Part shown: piece by piece, positions 13,648-22,305 of the stretch
How positions within the stretch are numbered: position 1 is the first letter of the stretch
Layout: the number at the start of each line of letters is the position of its first letter
Virus record (IMG/VR): IMGVR_UViG_3300026518_000033
Location: 1 to 34,953 of that record
Origin: a virus
Direction: 5' to 3' (one strand)
DNA length: 34,953 nt
Position numbers and translations under genes: made by a program
Notes under the pieces: generated by a model
Seen by the model: the letters and a program-made list of their open reading frames with translations, nothing else
Database searches by the model: none
What the model was told of the DNA's origin: nothing

Positions 13648-16600
13648 TACTAATACTCCACGAGTGGATCAAGGTATCGGTAATAACGCACGGACCAATT
13701 GGTCTGGTAGTAATGATACCCCCACGCAGCAACAACAGCTTACTGGTTTTTATATCGGTCAGGTAATGGATGATCAGGATGATCAACGTATGGGGCGGGT
13801 GTGGGTTTATATCCAAGGGGTAAGTAACTCTAGGCTGGATGAAAACTCGATCCCGTCATATGGAGGAACCGCCCCTGATCGAATGACTACGGGTGGGTTG
13901 GATTATGATCAACGGCTCCGCAATGGGTGGTTATTAGTCTCCCCGATGACTCCATTTGCAGGATCGGATGATTACCGAAATGCGTCACGGCCTGATGGTT
14001 CCAGTTCCACCAATGGTGATGTCAACTCGTATGGGATGACAGCACAGCCTCGTAATGGTGATTTCATCGGGGTTATGTTTGCTTCGGGTGATCCTAATTC
14101 TGGATACTGGATGGGTATGGTGCCTAAACAGAATCGTAATGGGATGGTCCCAGGTGCACCAGGAACGCCTGCACAGGATATTAGTTCACGGGACCCCAAT
14201 GAGATCGTTCATCAGGTTCAGCCGACCGCTCCATTGCCTATATTGGATCGGGCACCATCAGATAGTGACCCGACTGGGTCTGATCCCCACGGTGCTACTG
14301 ATTTGGCAAGAAATATTGCACGGGCTGGAGTATCAGGTGATATCGCACGGGGTGCAGGAACCTCGGGGGTTCGGCGGGAATCCCCTTCATATGTCACTGG
14401 TATTAAAACTGGTGGATGGACCTATGACAGTGAGCAACACAATAGAGACACTAACGGTAACCAGTTTTCCGCCCGTATATCAGATTTATCTGCAGTTAAT
14501 ACTACGGGCCATCAATTTGTCATGGATGACCACCCCGACCACCAATTGATGCGTTTTCGAACATCTAATGGTGCACAAATATTATTACATGATTCCGGTG
14601 ATAACCCATTCATTTATATTCAAAGTGGTTCAGGAAACTCATGGGTTGAGATTTCGGATTCCGGTGATGTGTCAATATATGCCAAAGGGGGTTTCCATGT
14701 CCACTCAGAAGGTGATTATAACCTAACGGTTGATGGTGATATGAATGTTGAAGTGAAGGGTAAGTCAACAACTCGTATTACTGGGGACCATTCGGTTGGG
14801 GTGTCTGGAAACTCGAACACTGCCGTGGCTGGATCATTGACCGTGGGTGTAGATGGTGATTATGATATTGATATTGGGACCAATAGTAGAACCACTTATA
14901 ATGGTGATTTAGACCTGCGGGTGGGTAACAACTGGCATAATGCGATTGGTGGGTCATGGAATACCACCACGGAGAGTGCATGTCGGTTCCAGTCTGCTGG
15001 GGATATGGAGATCGATGCTCAGAGTGATCTTCGAATGGCGGTTGGTGGTGATTTATTTCAAGATGCTGGGGGTAAAATCCAAACAATCAGTGGTGGAGAT
15101 ATTGGATTACAATCCGGTGGAGCGTTTGGTATCCTGTCTGGGGACAAAATAGTGATTAATTCCGGTGCAACCACAGACATAAAGTCGGGAGATACAATCG
15201 ATATCGAATCTGGTGCAGCCATGAGCATCCTCGGTGGTGGTAATATTGATGTAGACGGTCCTAAGATTAATCTCAACGGTGGTGGGGCATCTGGTGCAGC
15301 CACTATGGACCCCGTCAGCGTGGCAGTGATCGGAGACTTTGTAACCCCTGATGCTGCTAATGCACCAGTGCTACCTGATACCCATTCTACTCCATCAGCA
15401 CCTACTCAGACACAGGCTATAGCCAATGAGCAACCGGCGATGCAGGATAGTGTGGCTCCGGTTGTTCCACAGCATCAACCGTGGGCTGGTCGGAGCGGAA
15501 TCGGAAATACTGTGGGTACTACTGGACTAGTATCACATGAGCCTAAATGTGATGGTGTTATGCCTAGGAACGGGAATACATCTTGCAACCGTGGTGATAT
15601 ATTTTCCAATCTCCGTAATGGGGCAGGGTCATTATCAGCGTTACGGCCAGACCACATCGTGGGGGGGTTAACTTCATTCTTGGGTCAATTACCTACATTT
15701 GGTGCAGCGTCCCCGTATACGGGAGCTAGTCAGGGAGAGGCCCCTCAACATAGATCAATTAGATTGGCCCATTGGAATGAAACACATCTACCTGACAGTC
15801 TAAGTCCATCTACTAGTATTATCAATTATATTAAGTCACAGGCTACCATGTTATTGACTCCTAAACTCAATGCTATGCGAACCGCATATACGGTAGGGTA
15901 TGGTAAAGTCTTACAAGTTGGGGATATAATTGGTGACAATACCGTGGGTAATGAATTGATGAACAGTATCAATTCATTTTCCAACGATATACAAAAATCT
16001 ATATCCATTACTCAAAGTGAAGCTGAAGGGTTCTTACATACGGAATTAAACGGGGTCCAAACATGGATTGAAGTCAATTTTCCGGACATTGAGTTTACCC
16101 AATCCCAGTATGATGCATTAACCAGTTTTGTCCATCATGTCACCATAGAACAGTTAGAAGTATCATTGCTGGGCAAGGAGTTGATAGCAAGCCTTCAACA
16201 GGGGGTATTTGGCAAAGTTCAAGAGATCATGTATCAATTCGCACATATTGGTGGTGCTGTTGACTGTTCAGTGTTGGCGCGTAGACGAACAGAAGTGGCC
16301 GGATTTAGTCACATCCCTGATCGTGATGGAGTGGTGGCACAGAACCTCACGTATTCCCCTAGTGGACAAACTGTGAGTATTGCCGGATTTGATATACCTA
16401 CAGAGGTATTCAATGCTATATGTAATGCACAGAAGAATTTGGCCCCTCAATTACCGGATGGATATTTATTAACTATTTGCTCAATCGAATCTGGTTTTAA
16501 TCCCGCAGCCAAAGCATCAACTTCATCAGCAGCGGGTTTATTTCAGTTCACTATTGATACTGGTTCACGTTACGGCTTAGATGCTGATCGAGGACCAACC

Positions 16601-17425
16601 TCCAATGTTTACGATATTGTGGCGAATGCTGATGCTGGGGCCAGTTTCAACATTGATAATTACAATGTGATGGTTGCCGCTGGTCTACCAACTCCTAATC
16701 CGACTGATATCTATATGGCCCATTTTTTGGGGGTTGGGCGATCCGGTGAGGGAGGAGCAATCGGGTTTATTGAGGCCAAGAATGCAACACCAGATCATTA
16801 TCCTGCATTGAATCCATCATTCCGTCGTGCTGCTGGTGCTAACAAGAATATCTTTTATAAACACGGGGATGTCAACACACCCAGAACCTATCTTGAGACA
16901 TATAATGTGATGGGTAAGAAGGTTCAGAAGCGCACTCCATATTTTGCAGGCGCATGTGGGGGGCAGGGTAATATACCACCACAGGTTGGAACACTGCCTG
17001 CTGGGTCAGGTGGTACAGGATTGGTCACTTGGGTTCCAGGTGCTAGAACTCCTGATTTCACCAATGTGGGGTCCATTCGGGCAATTGTCGAAACTGCTGC
17101 TAGTCAGGCCGGAATTAATCAATTAGCATTCAATAGTGGTTATCGCGATCCTGCTACGAATAGTAGGGTTGGTGGTGCCCGTAACTCACAACACCTATAT
17201 GGGAAAGCGTTGGATATACACATCGGTGATATGACCGTAGCACAGAAGCGATCATTTGCCGAACGGCTCATCCAAAATGGGGTTACCGGCTTTGGTATAG
17301 GGACAAATACCTATCATGTAGATAATAGGGCAGCACCACGGGTTACTTGGAAATATCGTGGCGGTAATGCCTATGTGGTTGATATATTACGTCAATATGG
17401 GTTCCGTGGAAGCGGTGTAGCATAA
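13640..17425 (+). CDS. 5: Baseplate central spike with GH24-like, lytic transglycosylase and M15 peptidase domains (gp5-like)
   Basis: This encodes 1261 residues. Domains in order: an OB-fold at about 30-165 (LTGFYIGQVMDDQDDQRMGRVWVYI..GDFIGVMF), and a VgrG/gp5-type beta-helix needle at about 290-550 with short repeats such as V-x-G-D-x-x-x-x-V-x-G. A GH24 lysozyme-like region follows at about 728-890 (YTVGYG, ITQSEAEGFLHTEL, SQYDALTSF, RRRTEV). A GH23-type transglycosylase follows at about 926-1090 (SIESGFNP with E950, then AAGLFQFT). Last is an M15-type DD-peptidase at about 1120-1255 (SGYRDP, SQHLYGKALD with H1185 and D1192, YHVD with H1226). It should pierce the outer membrane and open peptidoglycan. 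The GH24 part lacks a visible catalytic acid. T4 gp5 has only a lysozyme domain, placed before the needle. Confidence 0.9.
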   Translation: MVNTNTPRVDQGIGNNARTNWSGSNDTPTQQQQLTGFYIGQVMDDQDDQRMGRVWVYIQGVSNSRLDENSIPSYGGTAPDRMTTGGLDYDQRLRNGWLLVSPMTPFAGSDDYRNASRPDGSSSTNGDVNSYGMTAQPRNGDFIGVMFASGDPNSGYWMGMVPKQNRNGMVPGAPGTPAQDISSRDPNEIVHQVQPTAPLPILDRAPSDSDPTGSDPHGATDLARNIARAGVSGDIARGAGTSGVRRESPSYVTGIKTGGWTYDSEQHNRDTNGNQFSARISDLSAVNTTGHQFVMDDHPDHQLMRFRTSNGAQILLHDSGDNPFIYIQSGSGNSWVEISDSGDVSIYAKGGFHVHSEGDYNLTVDGDMNVEVKGKSTTRITGDHSVGVSGNSNTAVAGSLTVGVDGDYDIDIGTNSRTTYNGDLDLRVGNNWHNAIGGSWNTTTESACRFQSAGDMEIDAQSDLRMAVGGDLFQDAGGKIQTISGGDIGLQSGGAFGILSGDKIVINSGATTDIKSGDTIDIESGAAMSILGGGNIDVDGPKINLNGGGASGAATMDPVSVAVIGDFVTPDAANAPVLPDTHSTPSAPTQTQAIANEQPAMQDSVAPVVPQHQPWAGRSGIGNTVGTTGLVSHEPKCDGVMPRNGNTSCNRGDIFSNLRNGAGSLSALRPDHIVGGLTSFLGQLPTFGAASPYTGASQGEAPQHRSIRLAHWNETHLPDSLSPSTSIINYIKSQATMLLTPKLNAMRTAYTVGYGKVLQVGDIIGDNTVGNELMNSINSFSNDIQKSISITQSEAEGFLHTELNGVQTWIEVNFPDIEFTQSQYDALTSFVHHVTIEQLEVSLLGKELIASLQQGVFGKVQEIMYQFAHIGGAVDCSVLARRRTEVAGFSHIPDRDGVVAQNLTYSPSGQTVSIAGFDIPTEVFNAICNAQKNLAPQLPDGYLLTICSIESGFNPAAKASTSSAAGLFQFTIDTGSRYGLDADRGPTSNVYDIVANADAGASFNIDNYNVMVAAGLPTPNPTDIYMAHFLGVGRSGEGGAIGFIEAKNATPDHYPALNPSFRRAAGANKNIFYKHGDVNTPRTYLETYNVMGKKVQKRTPYFAGACGGQGNIPPQVGTLPAGSGGTGLVTWVPGARTPDFTNVGSIRAIVETAASQAGINQLAFNSGYRDPATNSRVGGARNSQHLYGKALDIHIGDMTVAQKRSFAERLIQNGVTGFGIGTNTYHVDNRAAPRVTWKYRGGNAYVVDILRQYGFRGSGVA

Positions 17426-17436
17426 AGGGGGCTGTC

Positions 17437-17802
17437 ATGGCACAAGCATTATATAGGGGCTACTCATCAGTGGCAAACAAACAGATATCCACAAGTCTAT
17501 TTGATCTTGAATTGGTGGTGCAGGATTTATTGAACCACTTTAACACCCGTATTGGTGAACGTGTGGGAAGACCGAACTATGGGTCCATCATCTGGGACTT
17601 ACTGTTTGACCCCAGTGATTCGCGGACTGAAGCGTTGGTTGTTCAGGATGCCCAGCGGATCATACAAGACGAACCACGGGTCGAACTATTGGAATTATTG
17701 CCGAATATATCGATTGATACTCATACTGTTGAGTTAAAGATTCGTCTCAAATTGGTTGAGCGAGGTGATGAGGGGTGGTTCACGGCAGTATTCAAACAAT
17801 GA
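17437..17802 (+). CDS. 25: Baseplate wedge protein (T4 gp25-like)
   Basis: This encodes 121 residues. After a short N-terminus the protein has DLELVVQDLLNHFNTRIGERVGRPNYGS and IWDLLFDP, the highly conserved gp25 motifs, with the R-P-x-Y-G-S turn and W-D-L-L-F-x-P. The C-terminal half is a two-stranded VELKIRLKLV..GWFTAVF sheet. Gp25 joins the (gp6)2-gp7 wedge core to the sheath-initiating ring, and it is also conserved in type VI secretion (TssE). Length is close to T4 gp25 (132). AAGGGGG precedes the ATG. It is 11 bases after the spike gene. Confidence 0.93.
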   Translation: MAQALYRGYSSVANKQISTSLFDLELVVQDLLNHFNTRIGERVGRPNYGSIIWDLLFDPSDSRTEALVVQDAQRIIQDEPRVELLELLPNISIDTHTVELKIRLKLVERGDEGWFTAVFKQ

Positions 17803-17819
17803 AGTGTGGATAATTGATA

Positions 17820-17827
17820 CCTAAATA
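17820..17827 (+). promoter_or_regulatory. Putative late promoter CCTAAATA
   Basis: The octamer ends 29 bases before the gp6-like ATG in the 53-base gap after gp25-like. CTAAATGAG follows at 17837-17845, as in the leader of gp53-like. Confidence 0.65.
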
Positions 17828-17855
17828 CTACTATAACTAAATGAGTGTATAGCCA

Positions 17856-20800
17856 ATGTCAGTAATTGCCCGCCAGAATACAATGTTTGTTGCCGAAGAT
17901 TGGACCAGAGTGTATGAAGCTCTTGAAAACGTAGATTTTCGTGCGTATGATTATGACAATCTAGTGCAGGCTATGTATCGTTATTTGCAGGCCAATTATG
18001 CAGAGCAATATAACGATTGGGTCTCATCTAGCGAATTTGTGACAAAAATCGAGATACTGGCATGGCTTTCTCAAAATATTGCATTCCGGGTAGATTTGAA
18101 TACCCGTGAGAATTTTTTAGCTACAGCAGAACGCCGTGATAGTTTAATCCGACTGGCCCAAAATATCGGGTATAAGATGAACCGTGTTCGGTCGGCCACC
18201 GGTATGCTGAAGCTGAAATCTATTCGTACTGATCAGGACATGACGGATTCTAGTGGTGTGAATATCAAAAATAAGACTATAGTGTGGAATGACCCCCGCG
18301 ATGCTGATTGGTTTGAACGATTTGTCTTGATCCTCAATAATGCTTTTATCAAACGCACTCAATTCGGGTCTCCCCTATCGAAGAATATGACTGCTGGATC
18401 ACGCATTGAACAGTATGTGTTCGATAGTGCTGCGCCGATTAGTGGTGCGTATAGATTCAATAAAACAGTCAATGGGGTAAACATTCCGTTTGATATGTAT
18501 AATGGGAAGCTAGATGATGTCAATGGGATCATCAATGAAATTCCACCCAACCCTGCCAACGCATTTAACATCTTTTACCTACTGGACGGACAGGGATTCA
18601 ACAGTCCTAGAAGCGGGTTCTTTCTACCGTTTGTGCAAGGTAACCTGAGCTTCCAAGATGAGTCCTTTACCAACCCAGAGGTCTTACGGACTGTTGATTT
18701 GACTGCTACAAATATCAATAATGATGATTTCTTCATACAACAGTTGGATGCAGTTGGTGGGGTTGTGGAAGATTGGACGCAAGTTGATACCACGTTCGGT
18801 GAAGGTGTTAGCTTCAACACCCTTTCTGGCAAACTGAAGAATATTTACGAGGTTGATACCTTACTGAATGATGCAGTTCGTGTTAAATTTGGAGACGGGA
18901 CCTTCGGGCGTATCCCATCGGGCCGCTTCAGATTTTGGTATCGTACTGCTAACCCAACACCAACACTAATTGATCCATCAGCGATTCAAAACCAAACATT
19001 GACAATTCCATACGTTAGTGGTGATCAGTTATATCACCTGACTATGACATACTCATTGGAGGAAACGGTATCCAACGGGGCGATAACCGAGTCCAATTTT
19101 GATATCCGCACCCGCGCTGGTAAGGTTTTCTATACTCAGAACCGTATGATTACTGCACAGGACTACAATAATTTTTATCTAAAAGACAATTCTATCCAGA
19201 AGGTCAAGACCGTAAATCGTAGTTTTGTTGGACAATCTCGGTATTCCAGATTGACTGACACTACTGGGTTGTATCAGAATATCAAACATGTGGCCGAGGA
19301 TGGCCGATTGTATCAGGATGACACTAAATCAGTGTCTGACTATCGAGTAGACACCTATTCGGTGGATAAGCTCATTGCAAAAGTGATTCGTCCGTTGATC
19401 AGGCAGGCCGATAAAAACGCCCTATATTTTAACCAATATCCAGAGATTGCACTAACAGGTAATTATAAATGGACCCAAACCTCAGAAGTGGCAGGTCAAT
19501 CTAGGGGTAATATTACTGCTGGCGGTGTTGCACAGGTGGCTGGGAGCACCGCTACTAATGACTTAAAATATGTCACCGCCGATAGTGTTATACGGTTTGA
19601 TACCCCGACTGGGGAAACCATTACGGTTGATCGGGTCATTGAAACAGGTAATGCCCCAAACGGAATTATACTCAGAGGGACCACGACGTCTGCGCGGGTC
19701 ATCAATAGCGTATTTCCTGCAATGAGGAATAGCTTTACGGACCCCGAATCGATTGATCTAAAAAACCGACTGGCCAGTCATGTTGATTTCGGTATTGGGT
19801 GGAATCAATCTACCCAATCATGGGTATTCATTGATGCTCCAAATCTTGACAAGACCTCTACATTTAGTATTGCCACGCAAGGTGACACCAGCGGAAGTGG
19901 CAAAGATGCAGCATGGATGATACTGGTGGAATTCCTACCTAATGTTTCAACCGACACGTGGCGAATTTCTGATCGGGGCATGAGTCTGTTCTTTGAATCT
20001 GCCAGAGAAGTAGACTTCGTGTTTGCTAATTCGGAATCTATCATCGATCCAGAATCGGGCAAATCGGTTAGGGATAGCATTATCCTGTTGCCGTCTAATG
20101 AATCCCGTAACAGTTTATTCCGAAGAGGTCTATCTGATCTGGGTGCTGGTTCATGTAATATGGACGCATATTCGTTCATCGCAGATGGTAGTAACGATTT
20201 TGTCACCCCACAGGTCCCGTTAGACGCTGCTACAACGGTGGTGTTGCTCAACGGGGTGTATCAGGTAATTAACGTGGACTACACCATAGTTCCAGCGATT
20301 TCCGGCTACTCGGTGCACTTCACTAATGCTCCTGCCGTTGGGGACACCGTATTGATATACTATCAAAGCCAATTCGTCAATGGTAGTCAATCTGTGAAAT
20401 ACATGATCGCGGATGGGGTGTCTCTGGAATATGATCTTGGGGTCCAGAGAGTGAATGCGGTTAATGTTGTTGCGTTTCTGGATGGTATACAACAAGCCTC
20501 CAATATTGATTTCGGGGTGGGTGATATTAATGGTAGCAGCACCATTATCTTTAACCAACTCATCCCCGCTGGTGTGGCAATAACTGTATATGTGATCCAT
20601 GACATTGATAACAATGTGATCTTGAAATCTAATTTTGTTGGAGACTCTTCTACTCAATTGTACACAGTTCCTTCCATTAATCAGACCAATGATACGGTCT
20701 TGGTGGCACTGGACGGGGTAGTCTCTTCATCTATAAATTATGCTATCAGTAGTGACGCCACCAATACCCGTATCACTTTTAATACTGCCCCACCAACGGA

Positions 20801-22241
20801 TGTGCATATCAGAATAATCACGGTAGTGAATCAATCCCAGACCCAGTCAAACCAATATCAATGGGTTGGTGATGATAGTACCAATTTGTTTGTGATGAAT
20901 AATAACCATAATGTCCCAAGTAGTGGTGCTGGATTGATGGTGACGATTGATGGGGTTCTACAGGATGGTCCGTGGTCACCAACCCCACAGTGGACTATAA
21001 CCGGCAACAATAGTATTATCTTTGCCACCCCTCCCGTCGCTGGGGAACAGATTAACGCATTTTATATAACCGGAACCTCCGGTATCGTGTGTATAACCTC
21101 CCCAACTGATCTGATTGCGGCCAGCCAGTCTGCACAATCAACTGCGCCACCACCAATTGATATAAAATCCGGTCTGATGCACTTCTTTGGTCAAAAGGTT
21201 GAGTTTACCCCTAGTGGGGTAATTCGGCACGTTGATGGGTATGTCAATAAGAATGGCCTCATGGTCAACCCTGTTGATGCAAACCGCGATGGCACGTTTG
21301 ACTCACCATTCATTTTCCGAAATCTGGTCATACAGGATGGTATCACCGATCTGGTCCTATGGGAGAAGGTTCAAGAATTTGGGTTTAATGTATGGAGTCC
21401 GATTAGTAAACGCACCACCCCTCGTGGAACGTATGGAATTTCCTCAGTTGTGGGAAATCCTAGTGCTGGGGACAGTTATGACCCCAATATTACTGCTAGT
21501 GGTTCAATACATTATGATGTGACTAGTTCTAAATGGTTGGTGGCTGACGCTGTTACATCAAGTTGGATACTGGCACCAGATCAAACAAAATATCGTGCAT
21601 TAATTGGTAGAGATGACCTATCGTTCATGTGGACTCATTACGCACCAGAAGCAAATCGTATTGATCCATCAAAGTCCAATATTATGAACGTTTATTTGTT
21701 GACCACGGGGTATAATACGGCGTATCGAAATTGGTTGACGCGCAATGGAAATAGTGCAGACGAACCAATAGCTGAAACATCAGAACAGTTGCGCATTCAA
21801 TATGTCAGCTATAATGATTTCAAACCCATCAGTGATGCGATTATATATTACCCCAGTAGGTATAAACCCCTGTTTGGTAAACAGGCCGTTGCAGAGTTAC
21901 AAGCCACATTTAAAATCATCCAGACCGCAGGGTCAACGCTATCAGAATCTGATCTTAAACTCAAAGTGTTATCTGCGATTGACACATATTTCAGCGTGGA
22001 TCGGTGGGAATTCGGCGAAAAATTCTATTTCACCGAATTGGTGGCATTCGTGCATGCACGGGTGGCACCTGATTTGCAATCGATGGTTATTGTTCCCAAA
22101 ACCACTAATCAGGCGTTTGGTAGATTATTTCAGGTTCGTGCCGAACCCGATGAGTTGTTTATATCCGCTGCTAGTCCAGAAGATATCCAAGTGGTTAAAT
22201 TTTTTACGGATGCAGAACTGCGTGTGGGGACATTAGTTTAA
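17856..22241 (+). CDS. 6: Baseplate wedge protein (T4 gp6/gpJ-like), enlarged by beta-module repeats
   Basis: This encodes 1461 residues, more than twice T4 gp6 (660). The N-terminus (WTRVYEALENVDFRAYDYDN, then EFVTKIEILAWLSQNIAFRVDLNTRENFL, AERRDSLIRLAQNIGY) and a central RAGKVFYTQNRMITAQDYNNFYL segment are typical of gp6/gpJ wedge proteins. So is the C-terminus (AIDTYFSVDRWEFGEKFYFTE, LQSMVIVPK, FGRLFQVRAEPDELF). Four tandem beta-rich modules are inserted at about residues 767-1075. Gp6 dimers make the ring that drives baseplate expansion. The Shine-Dalgarno is weak (TGAG), which is odd for such a protein, but the start is the only plausible one downstream of the late promoter. Confidence 0.85.
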   Translation: MSVIARQNTMFVAEDWTRVYEALENVDFRAYDYDNLVQAMYRYLQANYAEQYNDWVSSSEFVTKIEILAWLSQNIAFRVDLNTRENFLATAERRDSLIRLAQNIGYKMNRVRSATGMLKLKSIRTDQDMTDSSGVNIKNKTIVWNDPRDADWFERFVLILNNAFIKRTQFGSPLSKNMTAGSRIEQYVFDSAAPISGAYRFNKTVNGVNIPFDMYNGKLDDVNGIINEIPPNPANAFNIFYLLDGQGFNSPRSGFFLPFVQGNLSFQDESFTNPEVLRTVDLTATNINNDDFFIQQLDAVGGVVEDWTQVDTTFGEGVSFNTLSGKLKNIYEVDTLLNDAVRVKFGDGTFGRIPSGRFRFWYRTANPTPTLIDPSAIQNQTLTIPYVSGDQLYHLTMTYSLEETVSNGAITESNFDIRTRAGKVFYTQNRMITAQDYNNFYLKDNSIQKVKTVNRSFVGQSRYSRLTDTTGLYQNIKHVAEDGRLYQDDTKSVSDYRVDTYSVDKLIAKVIRPLIRQADKNALYFNQYPEIALTGNYKWTQTSEVAGQSRGNITAGGVAQVAGSTATNDLKYVTADSVIRFDTPTGETITVDRVIETGNAPNGIILRGTTTSARVINSVFPAMRNSFTDPESIDLKNRLASHVDFGIGWNQSTQSWVFIDAPNLDKTSTFSIATQGDTSGSGKDAAWMILVEFLPNVSTDTWRISDRGMSLFFESAREVDFVFANSESIIDPESGKSVRDSIILLPSNESRNSLFRRGLSDLGAGSCNMDAYSFIADGSNDFVTPQVPLDAATTVVLLNGVYQVINVDYTIVPAISGYSVHFTNAPAVGDTVLIYYQSQFVNGSQSVKYMIADGVSLEYDLGVQRVNAVNVVAFLDGIQQASNIDFGVGDINGSSTIIFNQLIPAGVAITVYVIHDIDNNVILKSNFVGDSSTQLYTVPSINQTNDTVLVALDGVVSSSINYAISSDATNTRITFNTAPPTDVHIRIITVVNQSQTQSNQYQWVGDDSTNLFVMNNNHNVPSSGAGLMVTIDGVLQDGPWSPTPQWTITGNNSIIFATPPVAGEQINAFYITGTSGIVCITSPTDLIAASQSAQSTAPPPIDIKSGLMHFFGQKVEFTPSGVIRHVDGYVNKNGLMVNPVDANRDGTFDSPFIFRNLVIQDGITDLVLWEKVQEFGFNVWSPISKRTTPRGTYGISSVVGNPSAGDSYDPNITASGSIHYDVTSSKWLVADAVTSSWILAPDQTKYRALIGRDDLSFMWTHYAPEANRIDPSKSNIMNVYLLTTGYNTAYRNWLTRNGNSADEPIAETSEQLRIQYVSYNDFKPISDAIIYYPSRYKPLFGKQAVAELQATFKIIQTAGSTLSESDLKLKVLSAIDTYFSVDRWEFGEKFYFTELVAFVHARVAPDLQSMVIVPKTTNQAFGRLFQVRAEPDELFISAASPEDIQVVKFFTDAELRVGTLV
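20155..21080 (+). repeat. Four tandem beta-rich protein modules in gp6-like gene
   Basis: Four ~75-residue units follow the pattern F-x-(A/G)-D-(G/S)-x-x-x-x-(F/Y)....V-x-V-x-L-(D/N)-G-V-x-Q....D-Y-x-(I/V)....I-x-F-x-x-(A/P)-P-x-x-(G/D)-x-x-(I/V)-x-(I/V). Approximate starts are at 20155, 20378, 20608 and 20836. They are diverged at DNA level, so they are old duplications. Related units occur in the gp7-like and fibre genes. Confidence 0.8.
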
Positions 22242-22263
22242 CTCCTACACTGGAATTACAAAC

Positions 22264-22303
22264 TGATCTCACCTAAATATTAATAATAATTTAGGTGAGA
22301 TCA
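22264..22303 (+). promoter_or_regulatory. Perfect 15-bp inverted repeat masking the gp7-like Shine-Dalgarno
   Basis: Arms 22264-22278 and 22289-22303 are perfectly complementary around a 10-base loop. The 3' arm contains AGGTGA, 7 bases before the ATG at 22306. The 5' arm contains TCACCT, the same bases as the 16S rRNA anti-Shine-Dalgarno region, and most of the late promoter CCTAAATA. In an RNA reading through from gp6-like, the ribosome site would be fully paired. An RNA initiated from the promoter would start in the loop and leave the site free. It has no U-tract, so it does not look like a terminator. Confidence 0.7.
22272..22279 (+). promoter_or_regulatory. Putative late promoter CCTAAATA inside the hairpin left arm
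   Basis: The octamer ends 27 bases before the ATG of the 3106-residue gene. By analogy with T4 late promoters transcription would start near 22285, inside the loop of the inverted repeat. Confidence 0.65.
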
Positions 22304-22305
22304 AT

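Noticed and set aside
15542-15549. CCTAAATG resembling the late octamer
   Set aside because: It is within the spike gene and the last base differs. No start codon follows at the usual distance.
22264-22303. Rho-independent terminator after the gp6-like gene
   Set aside because: The stem is perfect but has no following U-tract, and it contains the next gene's Shine-Dalgarno and a promoter octamer.
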